This document shows positions 49,184 to 56,749 of a stretch of 64,000 nucleotides of DNA, piece after piece. The translations under genes were made by a program, and so were the position numbers. Origin of the DNA: Prochlorococcus marinus XMU1419. Its GTDB lineage: Bacteria > Cyanobacteriota > Cyanobacteriia > PCC-6307 > Cyanobiaceae. Within the stretch, counting starts at the first letter, position 1. Every line of letters starts with the position of its first letter. The DNA lies in the NCBI RefSeq assembly GCF_017695955.1, contig NZ_JAAORO010000001.1, positions 556,743 to 620,742 of the forward strand, read 5' to 3'. The notes under the pieces were generated by a model that saw nothing but the letters and a program-made list of their open reading frames with translations, had not been told where the DNA came from and did no database searches.

Positions 49184-49565
49184 ATCTTAAGAAAATCCGT
49201 TGAAAACCAATGAATCACCTGTCTCTTTCTCGACTTAGTCTTAATAGACTCAGCATATATAAGTATTCTTAATATAAAATCTTGAAATTATTTTGAGCTA
49301 GATTTTCCACAATTTACGGGTTGTTTTCCACGTCCAAATCCACATTGGACTAGAAATGGCAGTATTTTTCAAAAAAAACAGGACTTCAACATTATTGTTG
49401 ACTTTTTATTAAGATCTATTCAATTTCCTTATTCGAAAAAGAAGTTTTTTAAAAACCCACTCATAACATGAGTCTCATTTGATAATTTGAAAAGTTTTCT
49501 AACAGATATTTTTTGATTTTTTTAGAAAAAAATATCATTATGGATAAGCAGAAAATATAAAATTT
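49184..49565. promoter_or_regulatory. Gene-free interval with DnaA-box-like motifs and dyads
   Basis: A 382-bp gene-free stretch, long for this genome. TTTTCCACA at 49303-49311, TTTTCCACG at 49324-49332 and AAATCCACA at 49336-49344 are close to the DnaA box TTATCCACA and the cyanobacterial form TTTTCCACA, all on one strand. Further on are the dyads GTTTTTTAAAAAC (49444-49456) and ACTCATAACATGAGT (49459-49473). A TTGAC-like element lies near 49399. It probably also holds the promoter of the DUF2811 gene. No ORF of credible quality is seen. Confidence 0.5.
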
Positions 49566-49823
49566 ATGGATCAAATCAGCCAACCAAACTTAACTGATAA
49601 GAAACTTGTCGAGTATTCTTCAAATAAAGTCTCATTAGAAACAGAGCTTTCAGAAGCTCTTTATAACACTATGAAAGATTTCGTATTAAGTAATCCAACT
49701 TGGGATCAATATAAACTTATAAATTCAGCATTAGCTACTTTTCTCTTTCAAAACGGATGTACAGATAATTCTGTCTCAGAAATTTATTTAAATCAATTAT
49801 TTACACCTTCTAAGTCTTTTTAA
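49566..49823 (+). CDS. DUF2811 family small protein
   Basis: An 85-residue protein resembling DUF2811, a family limited to cyanobacteria: KVSLETELSEALYNTMKDFV, then NPTWDQYKLINSALATFLFQ and a YLNQLF ending. The SLETE...AL....F motif pattern has an RHH-like look, but no function is known to me. Its last 14 bp overlap the convergent GMC oxidoreductase gene. The long upstream region suggests active regulation. Confidence 0.8.
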   Translation: MDQISQPNLTDKKLVEYSSNKVSLETELSEALYNTMKDFVLSNPTWDQYKLINSALATFLFQNGCTDNSVSEIYLNQLFTPSKSF

Positions 49824-51450
49824 TATTTAAACAGGCTCTTCTACTTAAGGCCATCATTGTAAGTGTGGGGCTTTGCCAAGATGATGTGGGCCAGCATGCT
49901 CCATCAAGGACAAGCACATTCTTGCATCTCCATAATCTATTAAATTTATCAACTACGCTATCTTCTTCATTCATCCCCATTGGTGCTCCCCCTACTTCAT
50001 GGATGTAATATCCAGGAGGAGGAGGACTATCTGAAAATGCTATTAAATTTTTTGTAAATAAACTACCTAATGGGATATTGATTAGTTCATTAATATTTTT
50101 TATTTCTCCATTTGCAGCAGTGATTGATTTTCGGATTGTGTTTTCCATGTGTTTAGCCATGTTTAACTCATTTTCGCTCCATTCGAAATCAATGTAGGGA
50201 ATTGGGATACCCCATTCATCTGTTTTCCTTGAGAGAGAAACTGCGTTTTTCTCTCTAGGAAGGACTTCGCCGTGGGCGATAAGAAAGCCAATGGATGTGT
50301 TTGCGTCTTTTTGCAAAAATTTAGGTATTCCTAATCGATCAATTGCCCCCCATATTCCATACCCTCTATGAAAATTCATGTCGTCAATTTTTGGTAAATT
50401 TGTACCGAATGGAATAAAGAAGCTTCCTGCTCCAGAAAGATCGGGAGGGTTATCTAATGGTTTTCCAGAGTTTTTTGTTTTTGGGACTGAAAAAAATTTA
50501 CAGATAGATATATGGTCCATAAGGTATTTCCCTAATTTCCCAGAATTATCTTTAAAACCTGAGGAACTTGATTTATATTCTGAGTTCAGTAGTATTCTGA
50601 GTGTTGAAATTGTAGATGCGCAAAGAAGGATTAAATCACAATTTAATTCTTTTTTGCATCCATTTTCTAAGTTTACGATCGTAAGTTTTGATGCAAGCTC
50701 TGTTATCTTGTTAATCTCAAAAGATTCCACTAGGTGATTTGAAATTATTTGAACATTCCCAGTATTTAAAGCTTTTTTCAAAGTGCTACCTATACTAGAA
50801 GATCTTGGCCACTTTCTATCTTTTACTGATGCATTACAGTCAAATCCTCTTGATTGTATAAATGGATAGTTTAATTTTGATTTAACTTTGCTGCCAAAAA
50901 TATTTTCGTTTTCTGTTAGAGGTATTTCTCCAATATATTTACCGTTTGGGACTTCTTTAATGTCATCTTTTCGTCCATAGATGCCACAGAAATTTTCAAT
51001 GAAATCATAGTGAGAGGATAGTTCATCGTATGAAATAGGCCAGTTTGGTCCGAATCCGTCTTTTTTAGCCGGATGAAAATCTTCTGAGGAAAGTCTTAAT
51101 GTTATACCTCCCCACGTTAATGATCTCCCCCCATATTGTTTACCTTGGGTCCAAAAAAAGGGCTTTTGGGGGGGGGATTCATAAGGATGCATCAATTCAT
51201 TCGAATATAAGTCAGGATTATTTTTCCAATAACCAGGATGTTGGCATTGATTGGCATGTTTTTTTGTTAAAACTCCTGATAATCTTTTTAATGTACTTTT
51301 AGGCTCATGATTACTAGCTTCATGCCTTTTAAATTGAGGACCTGCTTCAATAACTAAAACTTTTACCCCCTGTTCTGCCAATGTAAGTGCGGCTATTCCT
51401 CCTGTAGCTCCAGAACCGACAACAATTGCATCATAAGGACTTATATCCAA
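49810..51450 (-). CDS. GMC-family FAD oxidoreductase
   Basis: A glucose-methanol-choline oxidoreductase of 546 residues. FAD binding is shown by AIVVGSGATGGIAALTLAEQ at residues 9-28 and VLVIEAG; later GGRSLTWGGITLRLS and the C-terminal HEVGGAPMGMNEEDSVVDK and SWQSPTLTMMALSRRA, with catalytic His. The substrate (sugar, alcohol or sterol-like) is unknown. It is convergent with the DUF2811 gene and divergent from the pentapeptide gene. Confidence 0.88.
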   Translation of the reverse strand: MDISPYDAIVVGSGATGGIAALTLAEQGVKVLVIEAGPQFKRHEASNHEPKSTLKRLSGVLTKKHANQCQHPGYWKNNPDLYSNELMHPYESPPQKPFFWTQGKQYGGRSLTWGGITLRLSSEDFHPAKKDGFGPNWPISYDELSSHYDFIENFCGIYGRKDDIKEVPNGKYIGEIPLTENENIFGSKVKSKLNYPFIQSRGFDCNASVKDRKWPRSSSIGSTLKKALNTGNVQIISNHLVESFEINKITELASKLTIVNLENGCKKELNCDLILLCASTISTLRILLNSEYKSSSSGFKDNSGKLGKYLMDHISICKFFSVPKTKNSGKPLDNPPDLSGAGSFFIPFGTNLPKIDDMNFHRGYGIWGAIDRLGIPKFLQKDANTSIGFLIAHGEVLPREKNAVSLSRKTDEWGIPIPYIDFEWSENELNMAKHMENTIRKSITAANGEIKNINELINIPLGSLFTKNLIAFSDSPPPPGYYIHEVGGAPMGMNEEDSVVDKFNRLWRCKNVLVLDGACWPTSSWQSPTLTMMALSRRACLNIKKT

Positions 51451-51557
51451 AACCTATTTCGTGATTTGCTATTTCAATAAATATAGCATTCAGTAAATAA
51501 TTAATTTTTAGATTTCAGCTTAAGAAGTTAGAATTCATTGAAATACTACTTAAACAA

Positions 51558-52031
51558 ATGAGATTTATAATTTTAACTTTTTTAATAATTTTTTTAACCT
51601 TTCCTTCTAGAAGCTTTGCTGCGTTGGATTATGGTAAACAATCTTTGGTAGGAGCTGATTTTTCTGGATCTGATTTAAAAGGAGCAACTTTCTATTTGAC
51701 TGATTTACAAGACGCAAATATGTCAGGTTGTGAGCTCCAAAATGCGACTCTTTATGGAGCAAAATTGAAAGATACAAATTTAAGTAACTCCAACTTAAGA
51801 GAAGTAACTTTAGACTCAGCTGTTCTAGATGGAACAGATTTATCAAATACTAATCTGGAGGATTCTTTTGCTTATAGTACCCAGTTTGAAAATGTAAAAA
51901 TACAAGGTGCAGACTTCACAAATGTTTTTTTGCCAAAAGATATTATTAGGAAATTTTGTGAAAGTGCCTCTGGAACTAATCCATTCACAAATAGAGATAC
52001 CAGAGAAACTTTAGAGTGCGATTACATTTAA
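51558..52031 (+). CDS. Secreted/lumenal pentapeptide-repeat protein
   Basis: A 157-residue protein with a signal peptide (residues 1-21, ending SFAA) followed by A(D/N)LXX pentapeptide repeats from about residue 30 to 118, for example GADFSGSDLKGATFYLTDLQ, NATLYGAKLKDTNLSNSNLR and GADFTNV. The fold is a right-handed square beta-helix. The size, signal and a C-terminal pair of cysteines (KFCES, LECDYI) recall thylakoid-lumen proteins such as TL15/TL17. The role is unknown. Confidence 0.87.
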   Translation: MRFIILTFLIIFLTFPSRSFAALDYGKQSLVGADFSGSDLKGATFYLTDLQDANMSGCELQNATLYGAKLKDTNLSNSNLREVTLDSAVLDGTDLSNTNLEDSFAYSTQFENVKIQGADFTNVFLPKDIIRKFCESASGTNPFTNRDTRETLECDYI

Positions 52032-52033
52032 AT

Positions 52034-52426
52034 TTATGCACATAAAAGTTCTTTTTTAATCTTTCTTTGTTTATAAAGTGATCTTCCAACAGGCCAACCT
52101 AAAGTAGATAAATGTCTCATTAAAGAGCTTGAGTATTTGAAATTAAAATTATCTGAGCATTTGATACCGAGTTCTTTAAGAGTGGTTATTAATAAAAATA
52201 GATCTTTCTTGTTGCCTTTTTTCATCTCCAATAATATCAATGGTTCACTTGATAATTTTTTTTCTAGAACCTTATCATTTTCAGCAAAACCAACTTTAAG
52301 TGAATCAAATTTATCAGAATAAAGAGTATAAATTATTCCATCTTTGAATTTACCTATAGAAGTATCTACATTTGACCTTGATGATATTAATGTTTTGTAT
52401 CCTTTTATGATTTTTCTTTTATGCAT
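52034..52426 (-). CDS. Small protein with degenerate GIY-YIG-like segment
   Basis: A 130-residue basic protein. The middle reads GIIYTLYSDKFDSLKVGFAE (about residues 31-50), then a Lys-rich turn, which follows the GIY...YIG beat of T5orf172-type nuclease domains, as in the protein at 32226, but the catalytic Arg and late Glu are not obvious. The C-terminus has HLSTLGWPVGRSLYKQRKIK. It lies 2 bp downstream of the RHH-like gene on the same strand, so they form one unit. The assignment is tentative. Confidence 0.6.
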   Translation of the reverse strand: MHKRKIIKGYKTLISSRSNVDTSIGKFKDGIIYTLYSDKFDSLKVGFAENDKVLEKKLSSEPLILLEMKKGNKKDLFLLITTLKELGIKCSDNFNFKYSSSLMRHLSTLGWPVGRSLYKQRKIKKELLCA

Positions 52427-52428
52427 AA

Positions 52429-52926
52429 TTATTTGATTTCATTCTGAGCTATTTCGTATTTCTCTAATAGATTGTTTACTTCTGCTAGTGCAATCCTCTT
52501 TTGACAGGCTGAGTCATATCTATTTACTGCTACCGAAGGTATTGAACCTTTGCTTTTCATTTCCCTTATACCAGTTTCTAAACATTGAAAAGCAACACTT
52601 GATAGATCTCTTCCTTCTGCTGCTGCCCAAACTTTCAAAAGATAAGTAAGATTTGATGGCACTGAGATTTGTACTTTGTTTGAATTTGAAGTGTTTAATG
52701 CAATATCATCAAGACTAATTTCTTTAGAGGAAATAGTTTCTTTAACCTTTTTCTTCAAAAATTTTACTTGGCTTATAGCGTCTTCTTTATTCTTTATTTT
52801 TTGTTCTATTTCAAATATATCTTCTTCAGAATTAATTAAAGCTTCTAATGCCCATTTAGCATCATTTTTGGCAACGGCGGTTCTATCAAGCCATTCATCC
52901 CTTATTTTTGACCAATTACTAGGCAT
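52429..52926 (-). CDS. Coiled-coil protein with ribbon-helix-helix-like segment
   Basis: A 165-residue protein: an N-terminal, charged, helical part (about residues 10-75, likely coiled coil), then NKVQISVPSNLTYLLKVWAA and EGRDLSSVAFQCLETGIREM (about 90-130), which has the strand-helix-helix pattern and hydrophobic spacing of CopG/Arc DNA-binding proteins. RHH proteins usually repress their own genes by binding short direct repeats, and such repeats lie directly upstream (52964-53014). The gene is followed after 2 bp by the GIY-YIG-like gene. Confidence 0.68.
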   Translation of the reverse strand: MPSNWSKIRDEWLDRTAVAKNDAKWALEALINSEEDIFEIEQKIKNKEDAISQVKFLKKKVKETISSKEISLDDIALNTSNSNKVQISVPSNLTYLLKVWAAAEGRDLSSVAFQCLETGIREMKSKGSIPSVAVNRYDSACQKRIALAEVNNLLEKYEIAQNEIK

Positions 52927-52963
52927 AAGCTTTATGCGATAATTTTATAATATATAAATCTAA

Positions 52964-53014
52964 ATAGATTGTCTACATATTCTGTATAGATTTAATATAG
53001 ATTTAATATAGATT
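52964..53014. promoter_or_regulatory. Helically phased ATAGATT repeat array (operator candidate)
   Basis: ATAGATT occurs at 52964-52970, 52986-52992, 52997-53003 and 53008-53014. The steps are 22, 11 and 11 bp, so all copies face the same side of the helix; the empty position (52975-52981) holds ACATATT, a 5/7 match. The last three copies are part of the 11-bp tandem TATAGATTTAA. The array begins 38 bp upstream of the start of the RHH-like gene (52926, minus strand), with TATA-rich DNA between. Confidence 0.7.
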
Positions 53015-53088
53015 ATATAAATTTATTTTATTTTAAGAATTCCTCGTCTTGGAAATAATCTTTTATACACATTGAAACTGCAGAATGT

Positions 53089-53143
53089 ATCAAATATAGT
53101 TTTATTGGTATTTTTTTAGTTAATTGAAAACCATATATTTGAT
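53089..53143 (+). repeat. Long imperfect hairpin followed by T-run
   Basis: ATCAAATATAGTTTT at 53089-53103 can pair with AAAACCATATATTTGAT at 53127-53143, leaving a 2-nt bulge and a 23-nt loop. A T-rich tract (ATTTTTTT) follows 3 bp later. It could be a terminator of a short RNA or a structured element. It lies in the gene-free interval between the RHH-like gene and gloA. Confidence 0.4.
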
Positions 53144-53196
53144 GCAATTTTTTTAAAAATTATTTATTAGTTTATTTAATAAAAACTCCCGAACTT

Positions 53197-53586
53197 TTAA
53201 TCTCTTTCAATAAGTTCAATTTTATATCCATCTGGATCCTCAACAAAGGCTAAGACTGTAGTACTATTTTTCATTGTTTTAGGTTTGGTTGTTATTTTGC
53301 AACCATTATTTTCTAATCCTTGGCAAATAAGATGAATATCTTTTACTCCAATAGCTATATGACCATATTTATCCCCAAGCTCATAGTCTTCAGACTTTTT
53401 ATCCCAGTTATAAGTTAATTCAATTACTGAGTTTTCTTTTTCTGAGCCATAACCAACAAATGCCAAAGTGAACTTTCCATGAGGGTAATCCTTTTTTCTT
53501 AATAAATTCATACCTAATCTATTGACATAGAAATCAATGGATTTATCTAGATCTCCAACTCTCAACATTGTGTGTAGGATACGCAT
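53197..53586 (-). CDS. gloA: Lactoylglutathione lyase (glyoxalase I)
   Basis: Converts the methylglyoxal-glutathione adduct to lactoylglutathione. The 129 residues show the standard fold: [20 protein letters not shown] with His near residue 4, [12 protein letters not shown] with Glu, [12 protein letters not shown] with the second His and [15 protein letters not shown] with the C-terminal Glu, which together form the metal site. It is a single-gene unit, ATG at 53586. Confidence 0.95.
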   Translation of the reverse strand: MRILHTMLRVGDLDKSIDFYVNRLGMNLLRKKDYPHGKFTLAFVGYGSEKENSVIELTYNWDKKSEDYELGDKYGHIAIGVKDIHLICQGLENNGCKITTKPKTMKNSTTVLAFVEDPDGYKIELIERD

Positions 53587-53719
53587 TTTGAATTATGAAC
53601 CTTAGTCAATTATCTAATATTTAATAACCATCTGCAAAAGTTGAGATTTTAGAGGCAAGGTCTTTAATTAAGTTAAGAAAAATTAGGTTAAAATATTCGT
53701 ACTTAATTTAAATAACATA

Positions 53720-54154
53720 TTGAATCAGATATTACAGAGACTCTCATCAGTATTTTTGTATACTTTACCTTTAAAGGCATCAATACCTTTTGGATATTAT
53801 TTGTTTTATAAATATTCTTTTTTGAAAATACTGTTATTTCTGACTTTTCCAATAGCAATAATTGAAAAATCTTTGCCTTTTGGCAGTTTTTTATTATTTA
53901 TAATTTTGTTTGCTGGATTAGCAAGAAATCCAAAAGTCCCCTATTTTGTTAGATATAATGCATGCCAAGCATTACTTATTGATATTGCTTTGATAATAAT
54001 TTCATATCTCTTAAGAATATTTCCCATAGTTGAATTAGGCTCAATTATTTTTGTATTTACACTATGTATTTTTATCTATTCGATTTCTCAATGTATATAT
54101 GGAGTTGAACCCGAAATACCCTTAATTAGTAAATCTGTAAGAATGCAAATTTAA
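53720..54154 (+). CDS. Tic20/Ycf60-family membrane protein
   Basis: A 144-residue protein with four hydrophobic segments. The core LARNPKVPYFVRYNACQALLIDIAL matches the cyanobacterial relatives of the chloroplast translocon subunit Tic20 (shown as two pieces: NPKVPYFVRYNACQ and ALLIDIAL). The cyanobacterial protein's role is not settled, though membrane transport is suspected. The start is TTG at 53720; no ATG is available before the core. Confidence 0.85.
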   Translation: MNQILQRLSSVFLYTLPLKASIPFGYYLFYKYSFLKILLFLTFPIAIIEKSLPFGSFLLFIILFAGLARNPKVPYFVRYNACQALLIDIALIIISYLLRIFPIVELGSIIFVFTLCIFIYSISQCIYGVEPEIPLISKSVRMQI

Positions 54155-54181
54155 AAAGATTTATAGATTTACTGACTTTCT

Positions 54182-54511
54182 TTAACACTCATTCAGAATA
54201 GATTCCCATCTTTGTTGACTTGCCTTTATTGCTTGCATTGGTGGATTAGCTCCCTCAATTTCAAAAGCTTTAATTAATGATTTATTAGCTAATAGGCCTA
54301 ATCTTGCAGCCTCTCTTTGCCTAGAGCATACTTTTTTTCTTGACCCTTCTTTTAGACTATTTTCGATTTCTTTGAGAATCTGGCTAGCTTCATTCGATTT
54401 AGAATAAAAATCATTCATGTAAACATCAAGTGCTGTATCAGCAATGATTTCAACTGGATAAATTATTGTGACTAAGCACACAATAAAACTTGCAAATACT
54501 AATTTTTTCAT
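54182..54511 (-). CDS. Small secreted protein, unknown function
   Basis: A 109-residue protein with a clear signal peptide (about residues 1-25, ending IIADT) and a helical mature part with two cysteines (KVCSRQREAARLGLL and the last residue, NEC), which may form a disulfide. It resembles small lumenal or periplasmic proteins of picocyanobacteria but I do not recognise a family. It lies 7 bp downstream of the polytopic membrane gene on the same strand. Confidence 0.68.
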   Translation of the reverse strand: MKKLVFASFIVCLVTIIYPVEIIADTALDVYMNDFYSKSNEASQILKEIENSLKEGSRKKVCSRQREAARLGLLANKSLIKAFEIEGANPPMQAIKASQQRWESILNEC

Positions 54512-54518
54512 AAGAAAC

Positions 54519-55103
54519 TTAAGTAAATTTTTTTTTCGATCTCTTTAAAACTAAATAAAACGTAAGAACGCTAATTGTTCCGGATGGGCCTATTAAAACA
54601 TGCCAAAATTGATCTCCACTAATTGAGAGCCTTGTTCCAAAGAAAGTCGTAAAAAAAATACCAAATATTGGGTAAAGGATAAAAAGCCAATCTTTAAAAA
54701 CTCTTTGCCAATTAATAATTAGAAGGATACTTATAATTACTTGAAAAAAAAGAGCAATAGTTTTACCAAATAAAAAATATGAGATTATTGAACATAAAGA
54801 AATGCATAAATTAGTTTTTTGAATAAATTTATTTTTTATAACTGATATTGATAAACATGTTAGACCTAAAGATAGGAAAGAATAAAAAAACCAATTAAAT
54901 AAAGAGGAATGATCAACATAAATCCAAGATGTTTGTGTATGATCGATCATTTCAGAAATCGATGCCAATCCTAAAAAAATAAAACCGAAAGGTATCAATT
55001 CGCTTTTCTGAATGTGTTTGAATTTTTTGATTGATCTAATTCCTAATAATATTGGGATGATTGCCGCCTGAAAATGGGCTAATAATAAAATTGAAAAGAA
55101 CAA
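54519..55103 (-). CDS. Polytopic membrane protein, unknown function
   Basis: A 194-residue protein with about six hydrophobic segments, starting with TTG at 55103. Notable polar spots inside the membrane part are SEMIDHTQTSWIYVDHSSLF (about residues 50-69) and DQFWHVLIGPSG (about 165), where several histidines and acids could sit on one face, as in ion or cofactor binding. No known family is recognised. It is in a unit with the secreted protein gene downstream. Confidence 0.65.
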   Translation of the reverse strand: MFFSILLLAHFQAAIIPILLGIRSIKKFKHIQKSELIPFGFIFLGLASISEMIDHTQTSWIYVDHSSLFNWFFYSFLSLGLTCLSISVIKNKFIQKTNLCISLCSIISYFLFGKTIALFFQVIISILLIINWQRVFKDWLFILYPIFGIFFTTFFGTRLSISGDQFWHVLIGPSGTISVLTFYLVLKRSKKKFT

Positions 55104-55158
55104 AATAAATTCTCAAACTCAATTAATCTGAAATTTATAAACAAAAATCATTTTCAGT

Positions 55159-55359
55159 TTATCTTAGTAGAGATAGATACCATTGCCCAATTACTATGAT
55201 TAATAATGTAAGAACAAAAGGGAAAGCAGGATATCTTGTCTGAAAATTAGCTGGTGGCCAAGGAGACCAAGGTATTAATCTTCCTTGAGGTTCATTTGAA
55301 ATAACTTTTTTTTTTAATTTTTTGGATGCTAAATTATCTGTGGCAAATCCTTTGCTCAT
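55159..55359 (-). CDS. Small single-span protein, picocyanobacterial type
   Basis: A 66-residue protein with a basic N-terminus (SKKLKKK), a Trp/Pro-rich centre (RLIPWSPWPPANFQTRYP) and one C-terminal transmembrane segment (about residues 45-62). The layout is like small photosynthetic-membrane subunits, but the chlorophyll-binding ExxNxR motif of HLIPs is not there. Unknown function. It is next to tRNA-Ser. Confidence 0.68.
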   Translation of the reverse strand: MSKGFATDNLASKKLKKKVISNEPQGRLIPWSPWPPANFQTRYPAFPFVLTLLIIVIGQWYLSLLR

Positions 55360-55444
55360 TGTTCAAATAAAAATTATCTTAACAAAAACGTATCAAAAGG
55401 GCGTTTATATTATTCAGTTAAATTTCCCATGCTTTTTATTAGAA

Positions 55445-55531
55445 CGGAGGGGGTGGGATTCGAACCCACGGTACCCTTGCAGATACGCTAGTTTTCAAGA
55501 CTAGAGCCTTAAACCACTCGACCACCCCTCC
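55445..55531 (-). tRNA. tRNA-Ser (anticodon UGA)
   Basis: On the minus strand the 87 bases start GGAGGGG and end CCCCTCC plus discriminator G, giving a 7-bp acceptor stem. The D arm (GGTCGAGTGGTTTAAGGC), the anticodon loop CTTGAAA with TGA, an extended variable arm typical of tRNA-Ser, and the T arm GTGGGTTCGAATCCCAC are all intact. The CCA end is not encoded. A partial copy lies 120 bp upstream (55650-55697). Confidence 0.97.
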
Positions 55532-55587
55532 AGGCAAAAATTATTAAATTTTTAGCTTTTTAATTATAACAAAAGGTGGTTGATTTT

Positions 55588-55607
55588 TTCGGAAACAGTT
55601 CGGAAAC
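55588..55607. repeat. TTCGGAAAC direct repeat, 11-bp spacing
   Basis: TTCGGAAAC at 55588-55596 is repeated at 55599-55607, one helical turn on. It sits between tRNA-Ser and its truncated copy. Such short, phased direct repeats beside a tRNA integration site are what arm sites of a tyrosine recombinase look like, but no recombinase gene is in the window. Confidence 0.5.
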
Positions 55608-55649
55608 GCATGTCAAGTTAGATATAAAAGCTATTGCTATAACTACAAG

Positions 55650-55697
55650 TAAGCTAGCTTTCAAGACTAGAGCTTTAAATCACTCTACCATCCCTTC
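55650..55697 (-). pseudogene. Truncated, decayed copy of the 5' half of tRNA-Ser
   Basis: This minus-strand block matches about 41 of 46 bases of tRNA-Ser(UGA) from its 5' end through the D arm and anticodon arm (loop CTTGAAA kept), then stops; variable arm, T arm and 3' end are replaced by unrelated DNA. The differences are nearly all C/T transitions. It cannot make a working tRNA. It looks like the relic end left by an element that integrated within or near tRNA-Ser. No gene is seen in the rest of 55532-55782. Confidence 0.75.
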
Positions 55698-55782
55698 CGA
55701 AGGGATATGCACTTTGTTGAACTAAGAAAAAAGTTGTAGTCCAGAAATTATTGTAATTTGTATTACGGTATTGAACTTAAAT

Positions 55783-56586
55783 CTAAAAAGTAGGCCCTGC
55801 TTCAAAGTTACTGTACATATAAAAAGCAGAGGCAATATCCTTTATTAGATCATTTATCTCTTTATTATCTGTGAGACCTAACTTTATTGCTTTCTGAGCT
55901 AGAACTTTTACTTTATCTATATCCGAGTATTTTGTCTTCAAATTAATAGCTAAAGCCATTTGCTCTTTAAAACCAAATTCCCCATTAGTAACCAATTCTT
56001 CATACTTACTAAATGCATATTTTAAAAAATTCTTAATTTCAATACGCAATTTTTCAAGGGCTATAATTTTATCATTGCTTTCAATTAACTGGTCTGACCA
56101 TGCTTGGAAGTTAGCACTAGAATCAATATTAGACGCTTTATTTCGTTCTTTTTTAATTTCTTCATTAATTCTATTATCTACAAACTGTATAGCAGCTTCT
56201 TTTCCAGTTAATTGTTTTGCATTTTCTTTTTCGAAACGTTTATTTTTTTTATCGCAATATTCAAATACTTCTTTATATTTATTTATTTTATTTTTATATT
56301 CTTCTTTCTTCAATTTAAATTGTTCATTTGACTGCCCCTCAGGTTTTAACTCAGATAATTTTCTCTCAAAAAATTGAATAGCTCTTTTAGAAGTAGCCTT
56401 ACAATCACTTTCTATCTCATCAAATGTCCTAATCCCGCCACCACCACCACCTTCAGCGATAGGAATTTCATGCGCTTCAAAAGAATTATTTTCGTTCTCT
56501 AATGAATCATTAATTGTCGCACTTTCAATAGAGGGAATAAATATAGTGCTAACAGCTAAAGAAAAAATTAAATTTCTTTTTTTCAT
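55783..56586 (-). CDS. Secreted, helical, lysine/glutamate-rich protein, unknown function
   Basis: A 267-residue protein with a signal peptide (about residues 1-22), a run of six glycines (about 46-51) and a long, highly charged helical body likely to form coiled coils, for example QFKLKKEEYKNKINKYKEVF. Two cysteines (in ESDCKATS and FEYCDKK) could pair. No family is recognised. It is the first gene beyond the tRNA-Ser relic and has no close partner. The composition (Lys, Glu, Asn, Ile) resembles the pilus-like cluster further on. Confidence 0.6.
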   Translation of the reverse strand: MKKRNLIFSLAVSTIFIPSIESATINDSLENENNSFEAHEIPIAEGGGGGGIRTFDEIESDCKATSKRAIQFFERKLSELKPEGQSNEQFKLKKEEYKNKINKYKEVFEYCDKKNKRFEKENAKQLTGKEAAIQFVDNRINEEIKKERNKASNIDSSANFQAWSDQLIESNDKIIALEKLRIEIKNFLKYAFSKYEELVTNGEFGFKEQMALAINLKTKYSDIDKVKVLAQKAIKLGLTDNKEINDLIKDIASAFYMYSNFEAGPTF

Positions 56587-56658
56587 AAAATTTTATCTAT
56601 ATGTAAGTATTATTGCTAAGCATAGATTTTTAGCAATTATTTGTATCCTTATGCAAAT

Positions 56659-56700
56659 AGTGAATTTAGAAAAGAAAATCGTCCCATAAATAAATTCACT
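56659..56700 (+). repeat. Perfect 10-bp inverted repeat with T-run
   Basis: AGTGAATTTA at 56659-56668 is exactly complementary to TAAATTCACT at 56691-56700, with a 22-nt loop and a following TTTT. It lies between two minus-strand genes, so it could be a terminator of opposite-strand or short RNA transcription, or a protein-binding dyad. Confidence 0.45.
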
Positions 56701-56749
56701 TTTTAGAAGAAAAATAGAAATTTAAGATTTATGAAAAGATTTTACTTTT

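Noticed and set aside
49184..49565. Chromosome replication origin
   Set aside because: Three DnaA-like boxes are suggestive, but dnaN/dnaA and a typical larger box cluster are missing; kept only as a finding.
55322..55504. 60-codon frame ending in a RRGWDSNPRYPC-type sequence
   Set aside because: This is the well-known spurious translation across the antisense of tRNA-Ser.
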